Assembly: GCA_026129865.1 (NCBI GenBank) | Contig: JAHCHG010000002.1 | Location: 308,096 to 372,095 of the forward strand | Length of the DNA: 64,000 nucleotides | Direction of reading: 5' to 3' | From: Pyrinomonadaceae bacterium | Lineage (GTDB): Bacteria > Acidobacteriota > Blastocatellia > Pyrinomonadales > Pyrinomonadaceae | Shown: one piece after another, positions 44,956 to 53,512 of the stretch | Position numbering within the stretch: position 1 is the first letter of the stretch | Layout of the letters: each line of letters starts with the position of its first letter | The notes under the pieces: generated by a model | Told to the model about the DNA's origin: nothing | The model's database searches: none | The model's input: only the letters and a program-made list of their open reading frames with translations | Position numbers and translations under genes: made by a program

Positions 44956-45173
44956 AAACTTACCAAAACCGAACGGTTTTGTGCTCGTAAAATTATCTTC
45001 GAAAACTTTCTCAAGTTTACAGGAAATCGTCAACCAAACTTGGCAATGCAGAAAAACTTCTTAAAAGTGAAAAATAAATCACTTAACAAAGTCGCCGCAT
45101 TTTTGTTAATATATTTATGGTTAGTTTAACCGCCATCCGAAAACGCCAACCTCCTTCCACCGAAAAAAAACTG

Positions 45174-46733
45174 ATGACAACCCAAAATAAACTCGAAATA
45201 AAAGGAAGTCTGTCGAGCCATTCGCCGGCAGAATTGCTGACAGAATTCAGCCTTGCAGGTTTAAGCGGCTCTTTGCGATTTAGTAATAATGAACGAAAAA
45301 TGATCGTTTATTTAGAGTCAGGAACTGCAGTATTCGCCGTTTCAAATCTTCGCGAGCATCGTTTGTTCAACTTTGTGGTCTCGGATAACATTTTATCGAA
45401 TGATGAGTTATCTAAAATTAGAAACTTCGCAAACGATGTTGAGTTTGCAACGTACCTTATTGAAAAACAGATAGCGACCGCGCCGGTGATCAGAGACACG
45501 ACACTTAAACAGTTGTCGCAGATATTTAACGACGTGCTCGCATGGAATGACGGCGAATGGATGTTCAGCTCGCTTACGCGTGTTAAGAACGATCTTCATC
45601 TTGAGATCGACCTGCCGAGTATTTTGATCGAATTCGCGCGCTCCAGATCTGAGCTCGAAACTGCCGAACGATTCTCGAGCGGCGAAGAGTCTTTCGGCAT
45701 CAAACCTGAATCGCCGTTTCATCTTGATCTTCGGTCCGAAGAAGCGTTCGTTCTTTCCCGTTTCGATCAGGGATTTTTGACGCTGGATCAAATCGACACC
45801 ATCAGCGGATTGCCCGTAAATTCAACGAGAAAAATTCTTTACACGCTTTGGATGGGCGGATTTTTGTACCGCAAAAATTGGAATTCCGTAATATCCGAAA
45901 GCAGAATTGAGGAAATGCTGGGCGCCAAATTATCGCGAATTGAGAAAGATGTCGAAGTAAACGTTCTCGACACCGCAATCTCGGAACCCGAAAGTTTGCC
46001 GGACAAGAGCTCGAAAGAAGTCGAGGACGCACTTAAAGCGATAGAAGACGAGCAGAAACTTTACGAGTATTTGGAGCGCATCGAAGCCGCATCGACCCTG
46101 TACGAAGCGATCGGCGTTGAAACCGAAGCGGAAACCAGCGCCATTAAACAAAGCTATTTCGCACAGGCGAAGAAATATCATCCCGATCTTTTTCACAAGA
46201 ACGAGGAACTTCACATTCGCGTCCAGTCGGCGTTCACGCATCTTGCGCACGCCTATGAAACGCTGAAAGAAAAAGAATCGCGCGATCTTTATAATTTTAA
46301 AATGCGAAAAGAGCTTGCCGAACAAAAATCCCGGGCTGATTCGGGAATGTCGGAGCAGCAGATCAATCTCAATAAACAATTAGAAAAAGCTGCGGAAAAC
46401 TTCCAATGGGGAATGAACCTGTTGGACGAAGACGAATACGTCGAAGCGATCCCGTTTTTTGCCCGCGCGGTTCATTACGACAGTTCAATTGCAAAATACC
46501 ACGCGTTTTACGGCAAAGCGCTTTCATTTCAGCAGAAAAATCTGCATCAGGCAGAATCGGAACTTCAAACTGCGATCAAGATCGAACCGAACAATACAAT
46601 GTTTCGAATGATGCTCGCGGAACTTTTCGTTCATATCGGTCTGCGCAAACGCGCGGAAGGCGAACTCAACAAGATACTGTCGGTAACACCGAACGACATC
46701 GAAGCCAGAAAGCTGCTTGAGAGTTTAGCTTAA
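45174..46733 (+). CDS. PATAN (DUF4388)-DnaJ-TPR protein
   Basis: A 519-residue cytoplasmic protein in three parts. Residues about 8-120 form a DUF4388/PATAN domain (IKGSLSSHSPAELLTEFSLAGLSGSLRF), linked by family knowledge to two-component and c-di-GMP-type signalling. A linker contains a winged-helix-like stretch (about 180-240). A J-domain (about 305-370, TLYEAIGVET...KKYHPDLFHK) has the HPD motif needed to stimulate Hsp70. Three TPR units (about 405-510) close it. I chose the ATG at 45174; one at 45117 adds 19 residues. It is divergent from the GNAT gene. Confidence 0.82.
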   Translation: MTTQNKLEIKGSLSSHSPAELLTEFSLAGLSGSLRFSNNERKMIVYLESGTAVFAVSNLREHRLFNFVVSDNILSNDELSKIRNFANDVEFATYLIEKQIATAPVIRDTTLKQLSQIFNDVLAWNDGEWMFSSLTRVKNDLHLEIDLPSILIEFARSRSELETAERFSSGEESFGIKPESPFHLDLRSEEAFVLSRFDQGFLTLDQIDTISGLPVNSTRKILYTLWMGGFLYRKNWNSVISESRIEEMLGAKLSRIEKDVEVNVLDTAISEPESLPDKSSKEVEDALKAIEDEQKLYEYLERIEAASTLYEAIGVETEAETSAIKQSYFAQAKKYHPDLFHKNEELHIRVQSAFTHLAHAYETLKEKESRDLYNFKMRKELAEQKSRADSGMSEQQINLNKQLEKAAENFQWGMNLLDEDEYVEAIPFFARAVHYDSSIAKYHAFYGKALSFQQKNLHQAESELQTAIKIEPNNTMFRMMLAELFVHIGLRKRAEGELNKILSVTPNDIEARKLLESLA

Positions 46734-46920
46734 ATTTTTGACGTTTACTAAAAACTTTTCGGCGCAAATTAACATCAAGCCCGATTTCGGGTTACAATGT
46801 TCGAGTTCTATTTCGTCGCAGTCAAAATTTTCTTAAATTGCCGTCATCGCCCTCGTGTGTTCATTTTCATAAGATCGGCACCGGCATTTTTTGTTCCAAC
46901 TGTATAAGAGTTCGCCATTT

Positions 46921-47529
46921 ATGGAAGCAATCGCGGCGGTCGAGCCGAAATTTGAAGATCGGATAACAAAGATCGCAGCAGCGATGGACGAATTCGAAGG
47001 TTACGCGCATCCGCATGCAGAGCGGATCGCGGCGATCGCCGATGCCTTGGCACAGCGTTTCAATATGGCGGAGCACGACCGGAGTTCGCTTCGCCGCGCA
47101 TCTTTGATACACGACATCGGCGAACTTGTAATGGATCGCGACTACATTCGCAGTCCCAGAGTTCTTCGCCACGAAGAACGTTTGGACATGCAGCGTCATC
47201 CGGTTATCGGTGAACAGGAGGCGGCAAAACGCGGACTCGACCGCGCTGTTCAGCTTCTTATCCGCTGGCATCATGAATGGTGGAACGGAACCGGTTATCC
47301 GGACGCGCTCGAGCATGATCAAATTCCGCTTGCAGCGCGAATTCTGCGTGTTGCCGATACGTTTTGCGCATTGACGGACAGCAGACCGTATAGTGATCCG
47401 ATTTCCGCATCTGAAGCCAAGCGATATTTGAGCGAATGGGCTGGGATCGAATTTGATCCGCGCGTCGTTAAGGTGTTTTTATCACTCGAAGGACTTCCCG
47501 AGCTGCGTTCGTTTGCCGAGGCAGAATAG
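46921..47529 (+). CDS. Small HD-GYP domain phosphodiesterase-like protein
   Basis: A 202-residue stand-alone HD-GYP protein. The motifs are HPHAERIAAIADALA, HDIGELVMD, RHPVIGEQEA, WHHEWWNGTGYPD and VADTFCALTDSRPY. The HDxGK lysine is replaced by glutamate, while the GYP triad is intact. It may hydrolyse c-di-GMP or a related dinucleotide. The ATG at 46921 is preferred; a TTG at 46891 would add 10 residues. The next gene, a degenerate methyltransferase homologue, starts 5 bases after its stop. Confidence 0.85.
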   Translation: MEAIAAVEPKFEDRITKIAAAMDEFEGYAHPHAERIAAIADALAQRFNMAEHDRSSLRRASLIHDIGELVMDRDYIRSPRVLRHEERLDMQRHPVIGEQEAAKRGLDRAVQLLIRWHHEWWNGTGYPDALEHDQIPLAARILRVADTFCALTDSRPYSDPISASEAKRYLSEWAGIEFDPRVVKVFLSLEGLPELRSFAEAE

Positions 47530-47534
47530 ATCCT

Positions 47535-48467
47535 ATGTTAAATGTTTCCCGAAACACTGCAAAAGGCTGGCTCGCCTTCGAATTGAACATTCTCCGCCGG
47601 TTGAAATATAAAACCGCATTGCTTCCTTTTTGCGGTGAACCCGCGCTCGGCGCCTATTTGAAGCGCTGGAATTCGCGTGTTTTATCGAACGATTTTGCGA
47701 AAAGTGCCTGGGTGAAATCTGTTGCCGTGATCGAAAATAATTCGGAATTTTTAACGGAAGAAACGGTTTCGGAAATTCTCAGCGATGCATATGTCCCGCA
47801 TTACCGCCTGCAAAATGAGGCGCTCAGAAATTGGTTTAACGAAACCGATTCGTGGTGGTTTGATAACGTTCGACAAAACATTGAACATATTTCGTCGCCG
47901 ACCGCGCGGGCGATTGCGAAAACGATCGCAATGGGCGTCGGCGATTACGTTTTGTCATTCGAGCCGGATACTCTGGAACTGCGCCAACCGCTTTCTACTG
48001 TTTTTAAACGTCTTTGGAGCGTTTTTCCCGAACCGGTAAATAACGGCGCGGAGAACCGCTGTTCAAATATCATCGCGGACGATTTCATAGCGGAAAATCA
48101 GGCTGATCTGATGTTTTTAAAGCTTCCGCCGGCGCATATTCAGAGTCCTCGGCATTTTATGGCGTGGACTGCATGGCGAGAAGAATGGCTTCGCGGAAAC
48201 GACCAGTTCTGGAGCGATTTTGAGCAAAAACAGGTCGGAAAGATCGGAGATTCGATCGAAACCAAATCGCAATATCTGGAGCTTTTGAAGACAACGTTGA
48301 ATAAAGCAATGCATATTTCGCAATGGGCGATAGCGCACGTCGACGAAGGATTTATCTCTTCGCAGGAGATCGCCGAGGTCATCGGCAGCGTGCGAAATGT
48401 TGACACGATCTATACAAAAGATTTTACTGAACTTACGGGCATGAAGGCGGTGATCATCACTGCCTGA
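47535..48467 (+). CDS. Degenerate D12-class (Dam-like) adenine methyltransferase homologue
   Basis: A 310-residue protein that I do not recognise as a known family with certainty. Its architecture follows D12-class N6-adenine methyltransferases. LLPFCGEPALGAYLKRW (29-45) sits where the SAM-binding FxGxG motif would be, and SNDF (51-54) follows like the usual ND. ADLMFLKLPPAH (190-201) replaces the catalytic ADLVYLDPPY. The C-terminal VDTIYTKDFTELTGM resembles the late D12 strand. The D/NPPY motif is lost, so methylation is doubtful. It is coupled to the HD-GYP gene by a 5-base gap, which hints at a joint role. Confidence 0.6.
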   Translation: MLNVSRNTAKGWLAFELNILRRLKYKTALLPFCGEPALGAYLKRWNSRVLSNDFAKSAWVKSVAVIENNSEFLTEETVSEILSDAYVPHYRLQNEALRNWFNETDSWWFDNVRQNIEHISSPTARAIAKTIAMGVGDYVLSFEPDTLELRQPLSTVFKRLWSVFPEPVNNGAENRCSNIIADDFIAENQADLMFLKLPPAHIQSPRHFMAWTAWREEWLRGNDQFWSDFEQKQVGKIGDSIETKSQYLELLKTTLNKAMHISQWAIAHVDEGFISSQEIAEVIGSVRNVDTIYTKDFTELTGMKAVIITA

Positions 48468-48648
48468 AAAAGTGAGACTGGCAATGAAAGGTGAGAAATG
48501 AAAAGTGGAATCGCTGTACAATCCGTTCAATAACCGACTTCGGGCGGAGATACTTTTCGATTCAGAAGCTTTATTCAAAATGAGAACGTAAGCAATTTTC
48601 AATAAACTTTTTAGTTTTTTACCGTTTGCCCTTTAACCCTTTTAAGAT

Positions 48649-49509
48649 ATGGCATATTTAAAGCCGGACAAGCCGGAAAAAATTTATGTTCCGGCGCTGC
48701 GTGCAGCAAAGGAACGCGGAGAAAAACTTGTCTGTTTGACTGCATACGACTATCCTTCCGCGAGAATTGTCGATGAAGCCGGTGTCGAGATCATCCTAGT
48801 TGGCGACAGCATGGGAAACGTCATCCATGGTTACGGAAACACGATTCCGGTTACGATGGACGAGATCTTGTCCGCCGTAAAAGCGGTAAAACGCGGCGCA
48901 AGCAACGCACTTATCGTTGCCGATATGCCGTACGGAAGTTATCATACGGGCGAAAACACGACGGTGCGAAACGCGCTGACGCTGATGAAGGACGGCGGTG
49001 CGGAAGCCATTAAGCTGGAAGGCGGAAGAAACCGCGTGCAGCTGGTGAAAAGGCTTGTCGACGAAGAGATCCCGGTCGTTGCACACATCGGCTTAACGCC
49101 GCAAAGCGTTCATAAGCTTGGCGGTTACAGCGTTCAGGGGAAAACCGCCGAAGCCGCGAAAAGACTTATCGAAGACGCAAAACTTCTCGAAGAAGCCGGC
49201 GCATTCGCGATCGTGTTGGAACTCGTGCCGCGCGAGATTGCCGCAATCGTTACAAAAGAACTGGCGATTTCAACTATCGGAATCGGCGCGGGTACCGAAT
49301 GCGATATACAAGTTTTAGTGCTTCACGATCTTATCGGTCTGAGTTTTGGACGACTTCCCCGTTTTGTCCGGCAATATGCGAATATTCGCGAAGTAATGAA
49401 CGAAGCGGTTTCAAAATGGATCGAAGACGTAAAGGACGGGTCCTATCCCAATGAGAAAGAATCGTACGGTTTGCCGAAAGATGTCGATATTAACGAGATA
49501 GAATCGTAA
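48649..49509 (+). CDS. panB: 3-methyl-2-oxobutanoate hydroxymethyltransferase PanB
   Basis: A 286-residue enzyme for the first committed step of pantothenate synthesis. The family signatures are clear: LTAYDYPSARIVDEAGVEIILVGDSMGNVIHGY, DMPYGSYHTG, KLEGG, and VPVVAHIGLTPQ-like (IPVVAHIGLTPQSVHKLGG). The catalytic glutamate lies in the LELVPREIA segment. Complete length. panC follows after 128 bases with a small hairpin (49568-49582) but no clear terminator, so co-transcription is possible. Confidence 0.96.
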   Translation: MAYLKPDKPEKIYVPALRAAKERGEKLVCLTAYDYPSARIVDEAGVEIILVGDSMGNVIHGYGNTIPVTMDEILSAVKAVKRGASNALIVADMPYGSYHTGENTTVRNALTLMKDGGAEAIKLEGGRNRVQLVKRLVDEEIPVVAHIGLTPQSVHKLGGYSVQGKTAEAAKRLIEDAKLLEEAGAFAIVLELVPREIAAIVTKELAISTIGIGAGTECDIQVLVLHDLIGLSFGRLPRFVRQYANIREVMNEAVSKWIEDVKDGSYPNEKESYGLPKDVDINEIES

Positions 49510-49637
49510 ATATGGTGGTTTGGTAAAATTTGAATGGCGAGATCATTGGAACTGAGCAAAAAAAGCTAGTCTTAGAAAGACTGGTGAAAATATGATTTTC
49601 TCCGATTTCAAACGTTAGAAAGTAAGATAATAGAACA

Positions 49638-50492
49638 ATGGAAATCATCAACCGCCGGCAAAGACTGGCTTCCCTGACGAGAAAGATCCGGCGCGAGAAT
49701 AAAACGATCGGTTTTGTTCCGACGATGGGCGCACTGCATCAGGGGCACCTTTCGCTTGTTCAGGAAGCGCGGCAGATGTCAGATGTCGTCATCGTTTCCA
49801 TTTTTGTAAATCCGACGCAATTCAATGAAGGCTCGGATTTCAAGAAATATCCGCGGGACCTGACCGCCGACGCGGCTACACTTTCCGATTATCAGGTCGA
49901 TTATATTTTTGCACCCGACGAGAACGAGATCTACGGTGAAAATTTTTCAACCTATGTTTATGTTGAAAATCTAACCGAAACACTCGAAGGCGCGGCTCGT
50001 CCCGGACATTTTCGCGGTGTCGCAACTGTTGTAACGATCCTTTTTAACACGATCAGACCCGATTTCGCCTTCTTCGGTCAAAAAGACGCGCAGCAGGTTG
50101 CCGTGATCGAAAGATTGACCAAAGACCTCGGTTTCGACACAGAGATCATTGTTGCCCCGACGGTTCGTGAAGATTCCGGCTTGGCAATGTCTTCGCGAAA
50201 CGCCAGATTGACCGACGAAGAGAAAGCTGCCGCACCTATAATTTATAGAGCGCTGAAGGAAGTTCGCAGCGCATTTAATCGGGGCGAACGCAGCGCCGCC
50301 GCGCTTCATGACATTCTCGAAAAAACTATCGAAAGCGAACCGCTGGCGAAGATCGATTACATCGCGGTTGTCGATAATACGACGCTTGAACCTCTGGAAC
50401 GGATCGGCGAGAACCGTGCATTGGTTGCTGCCGCCGTTAGATTTGGAGATGTTCGGCTGATCGATAACATCGTCCTAGATCCGAAGCAGTAA
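49638..50492 (+). CDS. panC: Pantoate-beta-alanine ligase PanC
   Basis: A 284-residue ATP-dependent ligase making pantothenate from pantoate and beta-alanine. The HxGH nucleotidyl-transferase signature reads MGALHQGHLSLVQEA, followed by VSIFVNPTQFN, PGHFRGVATVV, FGQKDAQQ and the late MSSRNARL. Full length. It works downstream of PanB. coaE elsewhere in the window completes CoA synthesis. Confidence 0.96.
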   Translation: MEIINRRQRLASLTRKIRRENKTIGFVPTMGALHQGHLSLVQEARQMSDVVIVSIFVNPTQFNEGSDFKKYPRDLTADAATLSDYQVDYIFAPDENEIYGENFSTYVYVENLTETLEGAARPGHFRGVATVVTILFNTIRPDFAFFGQKDAQQVAVIERLTKDLGFDTEIIVAPTVREDSGLAMSSRNARLTDEEKAAAPIIYRALKEVRSAFNRGERSAAALHDILEKTIESEPLAKIDYIAVVDNTTLEPLERIGENRALVAAAVRFGDVRLIDNIVLDPKQ

Positions 50493-50549
50493 AGTTGGGC
50501 AAATTCTGCATCATATAACTGCCGATTTTGGCGCTAAACTAAAAAAAAT

Positions 50550-51059
50550 ATGAAAAAACTTAAATTATTGTCAGCGGCTCTGGGTCTTTTGGCGGTTTTT
50601 GCATTCGGCGCGTCTGCGCAGAGTGTCGTTTTTTCTTCTCTTGACGGCGATAAGATCGATCTAAACGCACAGAAAGGAAAGGTGGTCGTTTTGGCGATCG
50701 GAGCGCAATGGCTTCCGCTTTCAAACGCTCAGGCGGGGTTTGTAAACAAATTGGCAAAGAAATATGCCGGGCGCGATGTTGTTTTTTATTTCATCTCGGC
50801 GGATTCCACTTCTGAAAAATCGAAGAATTACGCGAGCGACGATGAGATTCGAAAATTTGCAGCCGAAAACAAGCTTTCGGTGACCATTCTTCGCGATTCT
50901 GACGGCGCGACTTCGCTCAAGAAATTTAATATCGATCAGCTTCCGTCTTTCGTCATTTTGGACAAAACCGGAAAGCTGGCAACAGAGCCGTTCAGCGGCA
51001 TCGACCCGAACACGGATATTTCTATTCCGATCTCGCGCGAGATCGATAAACTTTTATAA
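50550..51059 (+). CDS. Exported TlpA/redoxin-like protein without the CxxC motif
   Basis: A 169-residue protein with a clear signal peptide (about residues 1-23, ending ASA). The thioredoxin-like fold is recognisable from VVVLAIGAQW, YFISADSTSEKSK, ITILRDSDGATSLKKFNIDQLPSFVILDKTGK (with the cis-proline). Where TlpA-like proteins have WCxxC, this one has W54-L-P-L-S58, so both cysteines are missing. A thiol-disulfide role is therefore unlikely; it may be a binding or structural protein. A long hairpin follows its stop. Confidence 0.8.
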   Translation: MKKLKLLSAALGLLAVFAFGASAQSVVFSSLDGDKIDLNAQKGKVVVLAIGAQWLPLSNAQAGFVNKLAKKYAGRDVVFYFISADSTSEKSKNYASDDEIRKFAAENKLSVTILRDSDGATSLKKFNIDQLPSFVILDKTGKLATEPFSGIDPNTDISIPISREIDKLL

Positions 51060-51074
51060 ATTTCGGTAAATCTC

Positions 51075-51112
51075 AATAAAGGGCGAATCGCGAAAGCGCT
51101 TCGCCCTTTATT
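51075..51112 (+). terminator. Long hairpin, probable terminator after the redoxin-like gene
   Basis: A perfect 13-base stem pairs 51075-51087 with 51100-51112. Inside it, a short CGC/GCG stem (51089-51091 with 51096-51098) is capped by a GAAA tetraloop. It starts 16 bases past the stop. The 3' arm ends CTTTATT without a longer T-run, so termination may be moderate. Confidence 0.7.
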
Positions 51113-51146
51113 GGAATGCGGCAACGAATAGTCATATAAGATCCCT

Positions 51147-51593
51147 ATGAATTTCACGCTCCGCACATTAGGTGCATCGATTTTGATCGCCTTTGTCTTT
51201 TTAATATTTGACGCGAGTGCTCAAACCGGCGAAAACGCGAGCCTGAGCGCTCCCGCGGTTTCGGCAAAAGTGGCAAAAGCGCAGCGTGAGATAATCAAGG
51301 TCGTCCTCGAAAACTATTTCAGCGGAACAACTTCCAGAGCGATCTCAATAATTTCCGACAATCTTTCGCCTGCTGTTCGCGACAACTTTCCGCAAATTAA
51401 CGGGCTTTCGATCGAACTTGTGACTTTACCAAACGAATCCGGCTGTCCTTTTCAATTTCACACAATTCGGATAAAAGAAAAAACTGCGGAAGTTTCCTTC
51501 GGAGACTGCAGCGAAGGACTTGGCTATTACCTCGAACAAAAAGCCGGCAAATGGAAGATAGCACCGATGTCGGCTGAAAATTCGAACGACTAA
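51147..51593 (+). CDS. Exported protein of unknown function
   Basis: A 148-residue protein with a signal peptide (about residues 1-25). The mature part has a helical stretch (VSAKVAKAQREIIKVVLENYFSG) followed by a small alpha/beta region with two cysteines (C91 and C111 approximately), possibly a disulfide pair. No family is recognised. The GLGYYLEQKAGKWKIAPM ending resembles the wall-side strands of NTF2-like or SnoaL-like folds, but this is a guess. It is convergent with maf, and their stop codons overlap. Confidence 0.65.
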   Translation: MNFTLRTLGASILIAFVFLIFDASAQTGENASLSAPAVSAKVAKAQREIIKVVLENYFSGTTSRAISIISDNLSPAVRDNFPQINGLSIELVTLPNESGCPFQFHTIRIKEKTAEVSFGDCSEGLGYYLEQKAGKWKIAPMSAENSND

Positions 51594-52189
51594 TCTTCGA
51601 TCTCTTTTGCCAGTTTATAAACGAGGCTGATCGGCAAACCGACGACATTCCAATAATCTCCAACGATTCCTTCAATAAAAAGCGCCGCTTGTGCCTGAAC
51701 GGCGTAGGCGCCGGCTTTATCCAGCGGATCTCCGTTTTCCGCCAAAAAATCGACCTCGTTTTCAGTCATTTCAAAGAATTTCACCTTGGTCGACTGAATT
51801 CCGACCGACGTTTTAAATAGAGTTTTATTTGTCCCGCCCGAAACCGAATTTTTTACCAATGCAATTCCCGTTAAAACCTCGTGCTCGCGTCCGGCTAAAA
51901 GACGGATCATTCGCCGCGCGTCTTCGACGTCAACAGGTTTCCCGAGAATTTTGTCGTCAATAACAACGGTCGTATCGGCACCGAGAACTATTCCGCCGGG
52001 AACTTCGGACGCAACACGTTCCGCTTTTTCCCGCGCCAGCCGTGATACGTAATCGTGCGGAGATTCTCCCGGAACCTCAGATTCATCAATATCGGCGGTT
52101 ATTTTCGTAAAATCCCATCCGACGGATCGTAAAATTTCAGCGCGGCGCGGACTTCCCGACGCCAAAATCAGTTTTGGAAGTTGTGTCAT
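51590..52189 (-). CDS. maf: Maf-like nucleoside triphosphate pyrophosphatase
   Basis: A 199-residue house-cleaning pyrophosphatase. It has ILASGSPRRAEILRSVGWDF at the N-terminus, GADTTVVIDDKILGKPVD in the middle, the GDPLDKAGAYAVQAQAALFIEGIVGDYWNVVGLPI region and complete length. By family knowledge Maf proteins hydrolyse dTTP, UTP or modified NTPs. It stands alone on the minus strand between plus-strand genes. The pattern around KAGAYAVQ suggests the dTTP/UTP (YhdE-like) branch. Confidence 0.94.
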   Translation of the reverse strand: MTQLPKLILASGSPRRAEILRSVGWDFTKITADIDESEVPGESPHDYVSRLAREKAERVASEVPGGIVLGADTTVVIDDKILGKPVDVEDARRMIRLLAGREHEVLTGIALVKNSVSGGTNKTLFKTSVGIQSTKVKFFEMTENEVDFLAENGDPLDKAGAYAVQAQAALFIEGIVGDYWNVVGLPISLVYKLAKEIED

Positions 52190-52263
52190 TTATCCTTTAG
52201 CATTTAACATTTAGACTTGTTGCTAATGATAAATGATTATTTCGGGAACTTAAATCTCTGCCG

Positions 52264-52749
52264 ATGAACGCGATCTTTCCGGCTCTTCCGGATATTTTAG
52301 ATGAATTTGGAGAAAATGCGGCAGTTCGCGACGCGTTGATCTTCGCAGCGTGGAAGCGAACAGCGGGCGAAAATTTGTCCGGGCATACCGTTCCCGTTAC
52401 CTACGCGCGAAAACGTCTGACTATCGCCGTAGCGGACAATATGTGGAAACGGCATCTTGAGATCCTGTCCGATCAAATGATCTATAAGATCAATTCCGAA
52501 CTGCAGCGCGAAGCCGTTATTTTCATTGAATTTGTCATTGATGCAAAAACTGTTGAGGCAGATCGAACGGAAAAATCGAAAAATGATCTGCCGGACGAAG
52601 AATTTCGACGCCGCGCGCTCGAACAGCTTTCTCCAAAACTCCGGCGTGCCGCAAACGCGATAAAAGATGAAAATCTGCGATATAAATTTCTGCTTGCCGC
52701 CGGCGGATGTTTGGAGCGTAAAGCTGCGATGAAAGAAAAGGAAGATTAG
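52264..52749 (+). CDS. DciA-like DUF721 protein (helicase loader candidate)
   Basis: A 161-residue protein with the DUF721 pattern FAAWKRTAGENLSGHTVPVTYARKRLTIAVADNMWKRHLEILSDQMIYKINSEL. By family knowledge DciA proteins help load the replicative helicase DnaB in bacteria without DnaC or DnaI. The C-terminal tail is charged and probably disordered. It is followed after 3 bases by gatC, so it heads a dciA-gatC-lipoprotein-gatA unit. Confidence 0.85.
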   Translation: MNAIFPALPDILDEFGENAAVRDALIFAAWKRTAGENLSGHTVPVTYARKRLTIAVADNMWKRHLEILSDQMIYKINSELQREAVIFIEFVIDAKTVEADRTEKSKNDLPDEEFRRRALEQLSPKLRRAANAIKDENLRYKFLLAAGGCLERKAAMKEKED

Positions 52750-52752
52750 CTT

Positions 52753-53052
52753 ATGGCAATGATAAAAGAAGAAGACATCAGAAAGATCGCAAAACTTGCG
52801 CATTTAGAAATTACCGATGAAGAAGTGGCGCTGTACACTCCGCAAATGGCTGACATCGTCGGCTATGTTGAGCAGCTCAATGAACTTGCGACAGATTCGG
52901 TCGAACCGGCGACCGGCGGATTGACACCCGAAGGCGAGGCGACAGAAACAAAAAGACGGGACGTGATCGAAGGCTCACTCGGTCAGCAGCTCGCGCTCGA
53001 CCAGGCTCCGACGCCTTCTCACGGACATTTTCGGGTTCCAAAGGTATTATGA
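52753..53052 (+). CDS. gatC: Asp-tRNA(Asn)/Glu-tRNA(Gln) amidotransferase subunit C
   Basis: A 99-residue protein with IRKIAKLAHLEITDEEVALYTPQMADIVGYVEQLNEL, the GatC signature, and a short C-terminal basic segment. By family knowledge it stabilises the GatA-GatB complex that amidates misacylated tRNAs. Its stop overlaps the start of a lipoprotein gene by 4 bases, and gatA follows that gene. Confidence 0.93.
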   Translation: MAMIKEEDIRKIAKLAHLEITDEEVALYTPQMADIVGYVEQLNELATDSVEPATGGLTPEGEATETKRRDVIEGSLGQQLALDQAPTPSHGHFRVPKVL

Positions 53053-53507
53053 TGAACCTATCTCCGAGTCGTCCTAGGCTCTTGTTTTCCGCGGTATTTT
53101 TCATGCTCTTCAGCGTTTTCGCTGCGTGCAGCATCCCAAATCTTGAAGATTCGAGATGTACGGAAGCAAGAATCAACGTTAAAAAGCTGTATTCTAAGCA
53201 TTTCGGCGTTGAAATGAAGCCTTCGGCGAATAATCTGGAAGATATTAAGCAGTTCCTGACCGATGACCTGTACGCGAAACTATCGACTTCGCAAACCGGA
53301 AACGTCGATTATTTCACGCAAACCGACGATTACCCGAAAGCTTTCAGACTGGGCGAATGCGCCGTAGTTGAAGGATCCGATTCGGTTGTTTTGCAGATCG
53401 TATTGTTTTGGCGCGACGACGAACGAAGCGATCAGCGCGAAGTTTACGTTTCCGCAGCAAACGTCGACGGAAATTGGCTGGTAAAGGAAGTAAAAAGCGA
53501 AAAATAA
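53049..53507 (+). CDS. Predicted small lipoprotein, unknown function
   Basis: A 152-residue protein. A signal with lipobox FAAC (about residues 22-26) is followed by a mature part with a helix ([16 protein letters not shown]) and a beta-rich half ([49 protein letters not shown]). The latter resembles NTF2-like or DUF3828-type secreted proteins, but no family is certain. It starts within the gatC stop (ATGA) and ends 5 bases before the gatA start, so it is co-translated between two amidotransferase genes. Confidence 0.75.
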   Translation: MMNLSPSRPRLLFSAVFFMLFSVFAACSIPNLEDSRCTEARINVKKLYSKHFGVEMKPSANNLEDIKQFLTDDLYAKLSTSQTGNVDYFTQTDDYPKAFRLGECAVVEGSDSVVLQIVLFWRDDERSDQREVYVSAANVDGNWLVKEVKSEK

Positions 53508-53512
53508 TTTTT

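Noticed and set aside
49568-49582. Terminator between panB and panC
   Set aside because: The hairpin has only six strong pairs and no T-run follows.
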